This document shows, piece by piece, positions 1-6,851 of a DNA stretch of 23,520 bases. Every line of letters begins with the position of its first letter. The first letter of the stretch is position 1. Made by a program: the position numbers and the translations under genes. The notes below the pieces were generated by a model. It ran no database searches, was not told the origin of the DNA, and saw only the letters and a list, made by a program, of their open reading frames with translations. Source of the DNA: Hungatella sp. UBA4396 (GTDB lineage Bacteria > Bacillota > Clostridia > Lachnospirales > Lachnospiraceae); assembly GCA_002389905.1 (NCBI GenBank), contig DGRE01000013.1, forward strand, positions 1-23,520, read 5' to 3'.

Positions 1-23
1 GTGCCATGCCTGGCACACATAAG

Positions 24-71
24 AAAGACCTTGTGCCCCGGCTGAATCAGCCGCAGGCACAAGGTCTTTTT
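24..71. terminator. compound hairpin terminator, probably bidirectional
   Basis: A 14-base perfect stem pairs 24-37 with 56-69, and its loop contains a second 6-bp hairpin (39-44 with 48-53). The + strand continues into five T residues (67-71), so it can end a transcript entering from left of the window. On the minus strand it lies just beyond the stop of the FMN-binding gene, with a less uniform T-rich tail. A separate short dyad (1-6 with 11-16) sits at the window edge. Confidence 0.8.
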
Positions 72-90
72 ACAATCCTGGTTTTACAGA

Positions 91-972
91 TTATTTTATT
101 ACCTCTTCCTTCAAGAAGAAATATCCGTTGTTGATTGTTGCTGCAACTGCCTTAGAGGAAATTGTGGCGCCGGATACGGCATCCACATCCGTCGCATTGA
201 CAGGCTCTCCTGCCGGTTCTTCCTTTTTCCCTTCTGCCAGGCCTGCCTCTTCCAGCTTCAGCGCCGCCTGCTCTTCAGGAGACAAATCAGAAAACGGTTC
301 CGTCAGCTTTTCCCCTTCTATGGAGCTTGTCAGCAGTCCTGCCTTATATAAGGCATTCATGGATTTTCCTTCGGAAGGCAGATCGGCAACAGGAGTCTCC
401 ATCTTTTCTCCTTCAAAGGAGCTTTTCAAAAGACCGGCTTCATATAAGGTGCGCATGGTCTTTGCCTCCGGTGAAGTATCCTCAGGCTTCCACTGTGCGG
501 GATCATAGTTTTCATCAGCCAGATTCACGGCTTCCCCTTCTCCGGCAGTGCCTGCCGCACCTGTAACCGGGGACAGAACTTCCAGATCAGCCACCTTTAC
601 AGGCGCTGCAATATCCTGAAACTGATTTAAAAATCCGTCTTCCGTCACCTTTGTGCCAATACCTGCTGTTTCTCCCTGTGATGTAACAGTCAGCTTTAAA
701 ATATGTTCTCCTGTCTGGTCAAAAACCACGGCAGTTTCAATATCACCTGCAAACCCTTTTGCAGTTCCGTATACCACATAGCTTCCGTCGGCCAGTGTAT
801 GTAATTCCTTTACCTGGTACTTGTCTCCGTTCAATCCTGAAATATCTGCCACTGTGCCGCTAAACGCTGCTGCTGCCTGCTTTTTCACTGTCTCCGCAGT
901 AAAAATCGTTCCCAGGGATAAAACACACATCACCCCTGCTGCAATGACCTGATCATATCTTTTTTTCCGCAT
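91..972 (-). CDS. secreted/membrane-anchored FMN-binding domain protein with internal repeats
   Basis: The 293-residue product begins with a basic end and a hydrophobic segment (about 8-26), so it is exported or membrane-anchored. The mature part resembles the FMN-binding domain seen in RnfG, NqrC and in the heads of flavin-based extracellular reductases (PF04205 type). Two parts of the fold are visible: a GETAGIGTKV-like stretch near 100-109 and the signature DAVSGATISS at 264-273. In this family the Thr (here T270) carries a phosphoester-linked FMN. Between them, residues 135-260 form an acidic insert holding a tandem 32-residue repeat. The ATG has an AGGAGA ribosome site seven bases upstream. 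The gene stands alone between a terminator and a divergent promoter, so its electron donor is not encoded next to it. Family assignment is good; the specific redox role is unknown. Confidence 0.85.
   Translation of the reverse strand: MRKKRYDQVIAAGVMCVLSLGTIFTAETVKKQAAAAFSGTVADISGLNGDKYQVKELHTLADGSYVVYGTAKGFAGDIETAVVFDQTGEHILKLTVTSQGETAGIGTKVTEDGFLNQFQDIAAPVKVADLEVLSPVTGAAGTAGEGEAVNLADENYDPAQWKPEDTSPEAKTMRTLYEAGLLKSSFEGEKMETPVADLPSEGKSMNALYKAGLLTSSIEGEKLTEPFSDLSPEEQAALKLEEAGLAEGKKEEPAGEPVNATDVDAVSGATISSKAVAATINNGYFFLKEEVIK
238..459 (-). repeat. tandem 96-bp coding repeat in the FMN-binding protein
   Basis: Two back-to-back 32-residue units occupy residues 172-203 (bases 364-459) and 204-235 (268-363). 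Both follow the pattern xMxxLYxAGLLxSSxEGEKxxxPxxDL. A third partial unit with the core LxxAGL covers residues 236-245. The units differ at many positions, so the duplication is old and apparently kept. The role is unknown; it may be a spacer or a docking surface. Confidence 0.85.
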
Positions 973-1018
973 ATTCTCATCTCCTACACATGTTAGATAT
1001 AAAACCCTTTATACTGAA

Positions 1019-1047
1019 ATGATATCAAACAGTCTGTCATATGTAAA
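1019..1047 (-). promoter_or_regulatory. probable sigma-A promoter of the FMN-binding gene
   Basis: On the minus strand TTTACA (1047-1042) is followed after 17 bases by TATCAT (1024-1019). It lies about 45 bases upstream of the ATG at 972, in the divergent intergenic space. Assignment is from consensus match only. Confidence 0.5.
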
Positions 1048-1083
1048 GATTTTTCGTTAAAATTATGACACATTTTTCCTCTG

Positions 1084-1112
1084 TTGAATTTGCGGATTAA
1101 AAATGCTATAAT
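1084..1112 (+). promoter_or_regulatory. sigma-A promoter of the MobB-like gene
   Basis: TTGAAT (1084-1089) and TATAAT (1107-1112) are separated by exactly 17 bases. The -10 is preceded by TGC, giving an extended -10. Transcription would begin near 1119, about 50 bases before the ATG at 1168. Confidence 0.75.
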
Positions 1113-1167
1113 AAATCAATAAAGAATCACTTATCCCAAATACGCTGAAAATCAGATCGGAGCACCC

Positions 1168-1743
1168 ATGAACATAGAAAACCAGAATCTTCTGCAAGCA
1201 AAACGCATGATACTGATAGGAGCAACAGGCCGCAACAGCGGAAAGACCACCCTTGCCCTCCAGATTATCAACGCATTTCAAAATAAAGTACCCATTATCG
1301 CATTTAAACTGATTACCGTAAGAGATCACGAAGACATCTGTCCCAGAGGAGGACATGGCTGCGGGATATGCAAGGGGCTGAAGGGCTGCTTTGATATAAC
1401 GGAAGAAAATGGAACTGGGAACAAAGACACCATGGTGATGAAAAAGGCCGGGGCCAGACAGGTTTATCTGATCAGGGCATTGAAAGAACATGTGGGGGAA
1501 GCTTTGGAGGAAGCCTTGAAAGCAGTTCCCGAAGAGGCTCTTATCCTATGTGAATCCAACAGTGCGCGCCTTTCCGTTGAGCCAGCCTGCTTTATTATGA
1601 TCCAGAGCAGCACTGCCTCCTCCATCAAGCCTACGGCACAGGCGGTAATGACCTATGCCGATGTGATTCTCCCGCAGGATGAAGCTTCCTTTGCTGAATT
1701 TGTTCAGGAACAGCTTCCCAAAACAATTGGAATCGATTTATAG
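1168..1743 (+). CDS. MobB-like P-loop NTPase with four-cysteine cluster
   Basis: The 191-residue protein has a Walker A motif GATGRNSGKTT at 18-28, followed by a beta-strand/ITVRDH segment. This resembles MobB, the GTP-binding accessory protein of molybdopterin-guanine dinucleotide synthesis. Four cysteines follow at C58, C65, C68 and C74 (CX6CX2CX5C), a spacing suggestive of a bound metal or Fe-S cluster. After them come a DT..M..AGA segment (87-96) and an ESNS motif at 129-132 similar to that of MobB-type kinases and GTPases. The start is supported by a GGAG site five bases upstream and the promoter at 1084-1112. It is monocistronic and converges on helD with one base between stops. No molybdenum-cofactor or molybdoenzyme gene is visible nearby, so a Moco role is only a family-level suggestion. 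Confidence 0.7.
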   Translation: MNIENQNLLQAKRMILIGATGRNSGKTTLALQIINAFQNKVPIIAFKLITVRDHEDICPRGGHGCGICKGLKGCFDITEENGTGNKDTMVMKKAGARQVYLIRALKEHVGEALEEALKAVPEEALILCESNSARLSVEPACFIMIQSSTASSIKPTAQAVMTYADVILPQDEASFAEFVQEQLPKTIGIDL

Positions 1744-1744
1744 G

Positions 1745-3913
1745 TCAGCCCAGCAGAGGGCTGGCTTCTCCCATGCAGAACAGATTAAGTCTGTGAAGGG
1801 CTCTTGTACAAGCAATGTATAAGAGCTTTTTGTCATCCTGGCTGTAATAATTTCTCCTGTCAGCATCACATATTAAGACAGCGTCAAATTCCAGCCCCTT
1901 TGACATATACACAGGGATGATGAATACGCCATGCAAATCTGTACTGCTCTCATTTTTCACCAATTGAACATCAATCTTATTTTTTAACCGGTCAAACAGG
2001 AACATGGCATTTTTCTCAGTCTTGCAGATCAGTCCGATTGATTGGTAGCCTTTTTCCATACAAAGCTGGATTTCTGAAATGATTTTGCCGCTCAGTGATG
2101 ATTGGTCAGCCATTTTATAAACCTGGGGCTCCTCTCCCTTCCGGTTAAAGCTCTTTACCTGTGTGCTGCCTCCAAGAAGCTTCATTCCGTAATTTAAAAT
2201 TTCATTGGTGCAGCGGAAGCTTTTATCCATGGTCACAAGAGAAGTCTTTTTCTTATTCAAGATTCTTCCGATCTGGTTATATAAGGATAAATCCTCACTT
2301 TTTTCCAACGTCTGGTTAATATCTCCCAGAACTGTAAATTTGGATTTTGAAAACAGCAGACGGAAAATCTCAAAATGAAGGGGGTAATAATCCTGGGCCT
2401 CATCGATGACCACCTGCCTGATGGTTTTATATTTGCTGGTTCCATTGACCTTTAAACTCAAGCAGGCAAGAGCCGCAGCATCATCATAGTACAGAAACTG
2501 ACCGCATAAGTTCTCCTGGGTAAAGGTTAAAATGTCTTCTATGCAATCTGGAAGTTTTATTCCCTTTGCCATGCTGTAAAAATACTCTTTGTCATAAAAC
2601 AGTTTTCTGTAAAGCTCTCTGACACGAAGTTCTGTAAAACCTCCTATCCTTTCCTTTATGAGCAGCTCTTCCTGCCTGTTGACAGAACGTTTCTTCGCCT
2701 CTCCTGCCAAATCCAGAATATACGTTTCCAGCAGCTTTAATTTCGTTCCCAGAAGAGTTTCTTTCCCGCCCGAGCATACCTTTTCTTTTAGAGTCTCTTT
2801 CCTTACAATACACGATCCATTATAGAAAACATCTTCAAATTCAATCCATCGGTAAGGAAGATCATCGATAAACCGTTCTAATATCTCTAAAAACTCCTGA
2901 GAGGTCTTAAATTCTATGGTTTTTTTAATGATATTCCTGTAACGGGAGCTTGAAATCAGATTTTCCAAAAATTTATTTCTGGACTGTATTTGTTCACTTT
3001 TCAGGATTTCAGAAAGAATTTCTTCAAACACAACAGAGAGCACATTTTCCTCTCCCAGCTCCGGCAAAACATGGGAAATGTACTGTTCAAACAAGGTATT
3101 GGGAGAAATGATGATGATATTATTGGCGGACAGCTTAGAGGACAGCCCCTGATACATCAGATAGGCAGCCCGATGGAGGGCAACAGAGGTTTTTCCGCTT
3201 CCAGCCACCCCTTGCACCATCATCAGATCATTTTCCATATCCCTGATGACCATATCCTGATCCCTCTGTATGGTTTCTACAATGGCCTTCATCTGGGAGG
3301 AAGTATTTTGAGAAAGAAGCTTTCTCAAAAATTCATCGATGATCTGCACCTCGGCATCAAAGAAATATTCCAGTGCGCCTTTCCTGATTTCATACTGGCG
3401 TTTCAAACTCACTTCCCCTGTAATCCGTCCCCCGGGCGCATCATAAAAGGACGGTCCTGTCACAAAGCGGTAAAAGACACTGGCTATGGGAGATCTCCAG
3501 TCATAGATAAAGATCTCATTTCCATTGTCCCCCTTTAAGGAAGACCGCCCGATATAGATCTTTTCAAATTCATCCTCGTCATCAAATTTAAAATCGATCC
3601 GGGCAAAATAAGGTGATTGGATCATATTCTCCAGCAATGCGATTTTATTTTCCACTGCTTCATAATCTGCAAGCTTATCTGTAATGGGGTCTACATACTG
3701 GTTTAAATCTGCAAGAGCTTCAAATGCTTCACTGCCCCAAAGACTGCCTATGGAATGGGACGTGTTTTCCCGCAGTTCCTTTTTAGCCGAGATAATGGCC
3801 GACTTATTCTCCTCATTGCGCTCTCTCGCCTGATTCAGTTGTTTTTTCGCTAAAACTATGGTTTGTTCTAACCTCTTTTGTTCAAACTCCAATTCAGAAT
3901 TGTTGTTTTCCAT
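1745..3913 (-). CDS. helD: HelD, RNA polymerase recycling motor ATPase (UvrD-like superfamily 1)
   Basis: HelD binds RNA polymerase and uses ATP hydrolysis to release stalled polymerase from nucleic acid. The 722-residue product has the expected layout. An N-terminal antiparallel coiled-coil arm (about 5-55) inserts into the secondary channel. The conserved region contains YDWRSP near 137-142, and Walker A GVAGSGKTS is at 235-243. Helicase motifs further on include VIDEAQDYY (motif II), a GDINQT box, GLEFDAVLI and the C-terminal ACTRALHRL. I place the start at the ATG at 3913. An AGAGGTG ribosome site lies nine bases before it, whereas an in-frame ATG upstream directly abuts that site. Length and motifs fit the Firmicute HelD family. 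The gene is transcribed alone. Confidence 0.92.
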   Translation of the reverse strand: MENNNSELEFEQKRLEQTIVLAKKQLNQARERNEENKSAIISAKKELRENTSHSIGSLWGSEAFEALADLNQYVDPITDKLADYEAVENKIALLENMIQSPYFARIDFKFDDEDEFEKIYIGRSSLKGDNGNEIFIYDWRSPIASVFYRFVTGPSFYDAPGGRITGEVSLKRQYEIRKGALEYFFDAEVQIIDEFLRKLLSQNTSSQMKAIVETIQRDQDMVIRDMENDLMMVQGVAGSGKTSVALHRAAYLMYQGLSSKLSANNIIIISPNTLFEQYISHVLPELGEENVLSVVFEEILSEILKSEQIQSRNKFLENLISSSRYRNIIKKTIEFKTSQEFLEILERFIDDLPYRWIEFEDVFYNGSCIVRKETLKEKVCSGGKETLLGTKLKLLETYILDLAGEAKKRSVNRQEELLIKERIGGFTELRVRELYRKLFYDKEYFYSMAKGIKLPDCIEDILTFTQENLCGQFLYYDDAAALACLSLKVNGTSKYKTIRQVVIDEAQDYYPLHFEIFRLLFSKSKFTVLGDINQTLEKSEDLSLYNQIGRILNKKKTSLVTMDKSFRCTNEILNYGMKLLGGSTQVKSFNRKGEEPQVYKMADQSSLSGKIISEIQLCMEKGYQSIGLICKTEKNAMFLFDRLKNKIDVQLVKNESSTDLHGVFIIPVYMSKGLEFDAVLICDADRRNYYSQDDKKLLYIACTRALHRLNLFCMGEASPLLG

Positions 3914-4007
3914 AATCAACATCACCTCTCTTTTAAAATGGGCAGGAATTAAAAGCCCCAAATGCTATGGTAAAAAGTCTAACACAACCGGAATTGGAAA
4001 AACAGTC

Positions 4008-4036
4008 TTGTTGTTGGTGATTATATGTGTTACAAT
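4008..4036 (+). promoter_or_regulatory. orphan sigma-A-like promoter pointing into the operon terminator
   Basis: TTGTTG (4008-4013) and TACAAT (4031-4036) are separated by 17 bases on the + strand. The predicted start near 4043 leads straight into the strong hairpin at 4045-4089, and no + strand gene follows. It could make a very short structured RNA, or be a relic of a lost gene. Supported by consensus match only. Confidence 0.4.
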
Positions 4037-4044
4037 ATAGACAG

Positions 4045-4089
4045 AGAGAGAAAGGCAACTGCCGCAGACGCACAGTTGCCTTTCTTTCT
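4045..4089 (-). terminator. strong hairpin terminator of the TRAP/flavoenzyme operon
   Basis: A perfect 13-bp stem pairs 4049-4061 with 4073-4085 around an 11-base loop, and pairing extends a few bases further through one wobble. It starts four bases beyond the stop of the FAD oxidoreductase gene. The tails on both strands are pyrimidine-rich (TTTCTTTCT on +, CTTTCTCTCTCT on minus) rather than a pure T run. The core AGAAAGGCAAC recurs in the terminator at 11988-12035. Confidence 0.8.
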
Positions 4090-4093
4090 GATT

Positions 4094-6055
4094 TTAATAT
4101 ACATTTCCATTTTCGCGGAACTCCCGCCACACATTCTCAAAAAAATCATCATCTTCCGGCACCGCTCTTACTTCCCGCCAGGAAAATTCACACTTGCTGC
4201 CATTCCAGCATACTTCCTGTACTTTATCTCCCATTGAACCGTTATCCAGCTTATAGATAAACTCATCGGGCAGTTCGGCATAGGGGCGTAATCCTTCCGG
4301 ATCGGTATACAAAGCGCTGCCCCGGCTCCCTCCGCCTTTGTCCAAATAATCAAGCATTGCTTCCAGGTAGACCTGCTGGCATAAAAGCATGTCCCGCAGC
4401 CGGAAAGCCTGCTGCAGCTGCCCATAAGAAGCGGCCCGGCCATTACTGCCCAGCCCTTCTCTTCGTTCTTTGACCCGTTCCAGCAGCTGCTCCATCCCGC
4501 TCCGGCTGCGGATGGAGGCCCCAAACCGGCTCATATCCGCTGCTGTCTCATTCCAGATAGTCCGAATCTCCAGAGGATGGCTGCTGTCTAAAACAGCGTT
4601 CCCAAACTCCCTGGCCCTTCCCAGTTCCTTTTCCAGTAAAACTCTGTAACCTTCCTCATCACCAGTTCCGTGTCCATGACAGGCAATATACTGGGCCGCT
4701 CTGGCGGAGCCGACCTGTCCGGCATTCAGCGCACTTCCGCCGGGCCGGTATACGCCATGGCTGGCGGCTGCCTCTCCGGCTGCAAACAAGCCCTTTACAT
4801 TGGTCTGCCACCAGGAATCAATGGCCAGACCGCCGTTATTATGCTGGGCACAAAGCGCAATCTCCAAAGGCTCTCTGGACAAATCCACACCTCTGGCCCG
4901 GTAAAACTCTACCGCCGGCTGATTCATGTGAAGAAGCCGCTCAAAGGGCGTACCAAAACATGCCCCGGCCTGCTGCAAATAATCCAAAGCCTCCTGCCCA
5001 AGCTGTCCAAAATCAATTTCCCCTCCGCCCGGATTGGCCCTGAAATCCAAAAATACCTTCCGGCCTTTTTTCTGTTCCAGATAAACCAGGATATCCACAA
5101 TGGAGCTTCCGCCAGCCACCTTGCGCACATCAAAGGGCCATTGATAACCTTTTAAAAATACCATAGTCAGAAGCTCAGCCGGATTGGAAAAGAAATCATA
5201 TAAAAACTCCCGTTCATCCGTTCCATCTTCCTTTGCGGAAATAAATCTGGGCAATACCTGCATATAGGTTCCTGATACATTCCAGCGCGGATTTACCGAA
5301 GCCAGTCCATACTGCCATTCCGTTAAATTCTTTCCGGCTGCTCCGGCTGCAAAGGCCGTACCGGTTGCCCCAAAATGTCCGGCAGGGTATACACTGTCCC
5401 CATAGATACCGGCAGGCCCGCCGGTTGCCCAGATAACATTCTGGCAGCGGAAGGCCACATACCGCATATCTTCCTGTTCTGCATTCCGGCAGTCCAGACA
5501 AAGCAGTCCGCAACAGGATTGCCCGTCGCTGAGAATAGCAATGGCCAGCAATCCGTCAAAAACAGGAATCTGTTTTTCTTCCACCGACCGCTGCAGGCAT
5601 TCGGTCATGATTTTACTGGTATAAGGGCCGACGCTGGTCGCCCGCCGTCTGGGGTCATGGTCCGTCTTATAACCGATATACTCGCCCCACCGGTTCCTGG
5701 GAAACGGTACTCCCAGGCCAACCAGTTTTAAAAACCCCTGGGCTGAAAGAGCGGCTTCACAAAGAGCAATATCACCGTCCACACATTGTCCGTCAAACAA
5801 GGTCTGGGCCATTTCCCTGATACTGTCCGCCTCTTCTCCTGACAAGGTCAATTTATAATACGTCTGCTTATCGCTTCCTGTGTTTCTGCTGGTTCCACGG
5901 TTAATCCCTTCCGTAACAACCGCTATATCCTGCTGTCCGCAGGAAAACAATTGATCCGCAGCATTATATCCTGCTGCCCCGGTGCCGACCACAACCGTAT
6001 TTAACCGATATTCCCGCAGTGAAATGCCGTGACAGGAAATTCTTCTCTCTTCCAT
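4094..6055 (-). CDS. SdhA/FrdA-type FAD-dependent oxidoreductase (soluble flavoprotein)
   Basis: The 653-residue protein has the FAD dinucleotide motif VVVGTGAAGYN at 21-31, an ATGG segment at 210-213, and the FAD C-terminal signature GLFAAGEAA (422-430) plus PGGSALNAGQ (438-447). A helical C-terminal domain follows, as in succinate dehydrogenase/fumarate reductase flavoproteins. H405 (HNNGG) and R437 (RPGG) sit where SdhA has two carboxylate-binding residues. By eye, the SdhA WQFHPTG segment is WQYG (247-250) here, and the catalytic AGRD is AGGS (315-318), so ordinary fumarate reduction is unlikely. There is no signal peptide, heme motif or attached FMN-binding domain, so it is cytoplasmic. 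It is the last gene of the operon, 28 bases after the SDR gene and with its own AGGAGAGG site. Best view: oxidation or reduction of a carboxylated substrate imported by the TRAP system. Confidence 0.8.
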   Translation of the reverse strand: MEERRISCHGISLREYRLNTVVVGTGAAGYNAADQLFSCGQQDIAVVTEGINRGTSRNTGSDKQTYYKLTLSGEEADSIREMAQTLFDGQCVDGDIALCEAALSAQGFLKLVGLGVPFPRNRWGEYIGYKTDHDPRRRATSVGPYTSKIMTECLQRSVEEKQIPVFDGLLAIAILSDGQSCCGLLCLDCRNAEQEDMRYVAFRCQNVIWATGGPAGIYGDSVYPAGHFGATGTAFAAGAAGKNLTEWQYGLASVNPRWNVSGTYMQVLPRFISAKEDGTDEREFLYDFFSNPAELLTMVFLKGYQWPFDVRKVAGGSSIVDILVYLEQKKGRKVFLDFRANPGGGEIDFGQLGQEALDYLQQAGACFGTPFERLLHMNQPAVEFYRARGVDLSREPLEIALCAQHNNGGLAIDSWWQTNVKGLFAAGEAAASHGVYRPGGSALNAGQVGSARAAQYIACHGHGTGDEEGYRVLLEKELGRAREFGNAVLDSSHPLEIRTIWNETAADMSRFGASIRSRSGMEQLLERVKERREGLGSNGRAASYGQLQQAFRLRDMLLCQQVYLEAMLDYLDKGGGSRGSALYTDPEGLRPYAELPDEFIYKLDNGSMGDKVQEVCWNGSKCEFSWREVRAVPEDDDFFENVWREFRENGNVY

Positions 6056-6083
6056 CTTCTATCCTCTCCTATTGCCCCACAAA

Positions 6084-6851
6084 TCACAGTCTCTTAATAT
6101 GGAATCCGCCGTCTACATCAATGTAATTGCCTGTTGTATATAAAAAGTCATCTCCGGCAAATACAGAAACTGCATTTGCCACATCCTCCGGAGTGCCCCA
6201 TCGGGCAATTGGGAAGGCACCGGATTCAAACAGACGGTCATATTTTTCCTGAACAGTACTGGTCATATCCGTTGCAATCACTCCCGGACGGACCTCATGA
6301 ACTAAGATTCCTTCCCCGGCTAACCGGTCTGCATACAAAGTAGTCAGCATTGCTACTCCGGCTTTGGACACACAGTATTCTCCTCTTCCGGTAGAAGATA
6401 CCTCTGCGGAACAGGAAGAGATATTGATCACTGTTCCCCGCTTTTTGCCTTCCATGGGCTGTTTTAACATCTGCTTTACAACTGCCTGGGTCAAAAACAT
6501 ATTTCCCTTGGTATTAATTCCAATCACCCGGTCAAAGCTCTCCTCAGTCATCTCCAGCAAATCTGTCCGGACCTGGGGAGCAACGCCTGCGTTATTAACC
6601 AGAACATGAATACCGCCAAACTGTGCAACTGCCTGATCCACCAGCCGCTGCCGGTCTCCGGTAACGGCAATATCTCCCTGCACGTACAGATATTCAATTC
6701 CCTGAGCAGTCAATGCCTCCAGGTTCTCCCGGCAGCTTTCGGCACTATTTCTGGCCATCAAAACCACACGAAATCCATCCAGTCCCAGACCCATGGCAAC
6801 CGCATAGCCGATGCCCCTGCTTCCTCCTGTAATTACCGCTGTCTTCTTCAT
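6084..6851 (-). CDS. short-chain dehydrogenase/reductase (SDR), FabG-like
   Basis: This 255-residue classical SDR has the cofactor motif TGGSRGIG at 8-15, the NNAG structural motif at 86-89, Ser near 145-146, and the catalytic pair Y159 and K163 (YxxxK). SDRs interconvert hydroxyl and keto groups with NAD(P)H. An Arg in the GGSRGIG loop and ARN at 33-35 are compatible with NADP binding but do not prove it. Its ATG overlaps the stop of the preceding reductase gene as ATGA, with GAGGTG just upstream, so translation is probably coupled. In this operon it would create or remove a ketone next to the double bond handled by the OYE-type enzyme. It resembles 3-oxoacyl-ACP reductase in sequence, but the context argues against fatty-acid synthesis. 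Confidence 0.87.
   Translation of the reverse strand: MKKTAVITGGSRGIGYAVAMGLGLDGFRVVLMARNSAESCRENLEALTAQGIEYLYVQGDIAVTGDRQRLVDQAVAQFGGIHVLVNNAGVAPQVRTDLLEMTEESFDRVIGINTKGNMFLTQAVVKQMLKQPMEGKKRGTVINISSCSAEVSSTGRGEYCVSKAGVAMLTTLYADRLAGEGILVHEVRPGVIATDMTSTVQEKYDRLFESGAFPIARWGTPEDVANAVSVFAGDDFLYTTGNYIDVDGGFHIKRL

Noticed and set aside
128..508. 126-codon open frame on the + strand
   Set aside because: It lies wholly opposite the FMN-binding gene, mirrors its repeat, and has no ribosome site.
1746..1763. Hairpin CAGCCC/GGGCTG at the convergent ends of the MobB-like gene and helD
   Set aside because: Six base pairs with no T run on either strand; it lies within helD codons.
4025..4260. Two overlapping + strand frames after the orphan promoter
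   Set aside because: They run across the terminator hairpin and antisense to the FAD gene, and the translations are low-complexity with no family resemblance.
6084..6851. FabG (fatty-acid synthesis) call for the SDR
   Set aside because: Sequence alone would allow it, but no other fatty-acid gene is nearby and the gene is translationally coupled to the OYE reductase.
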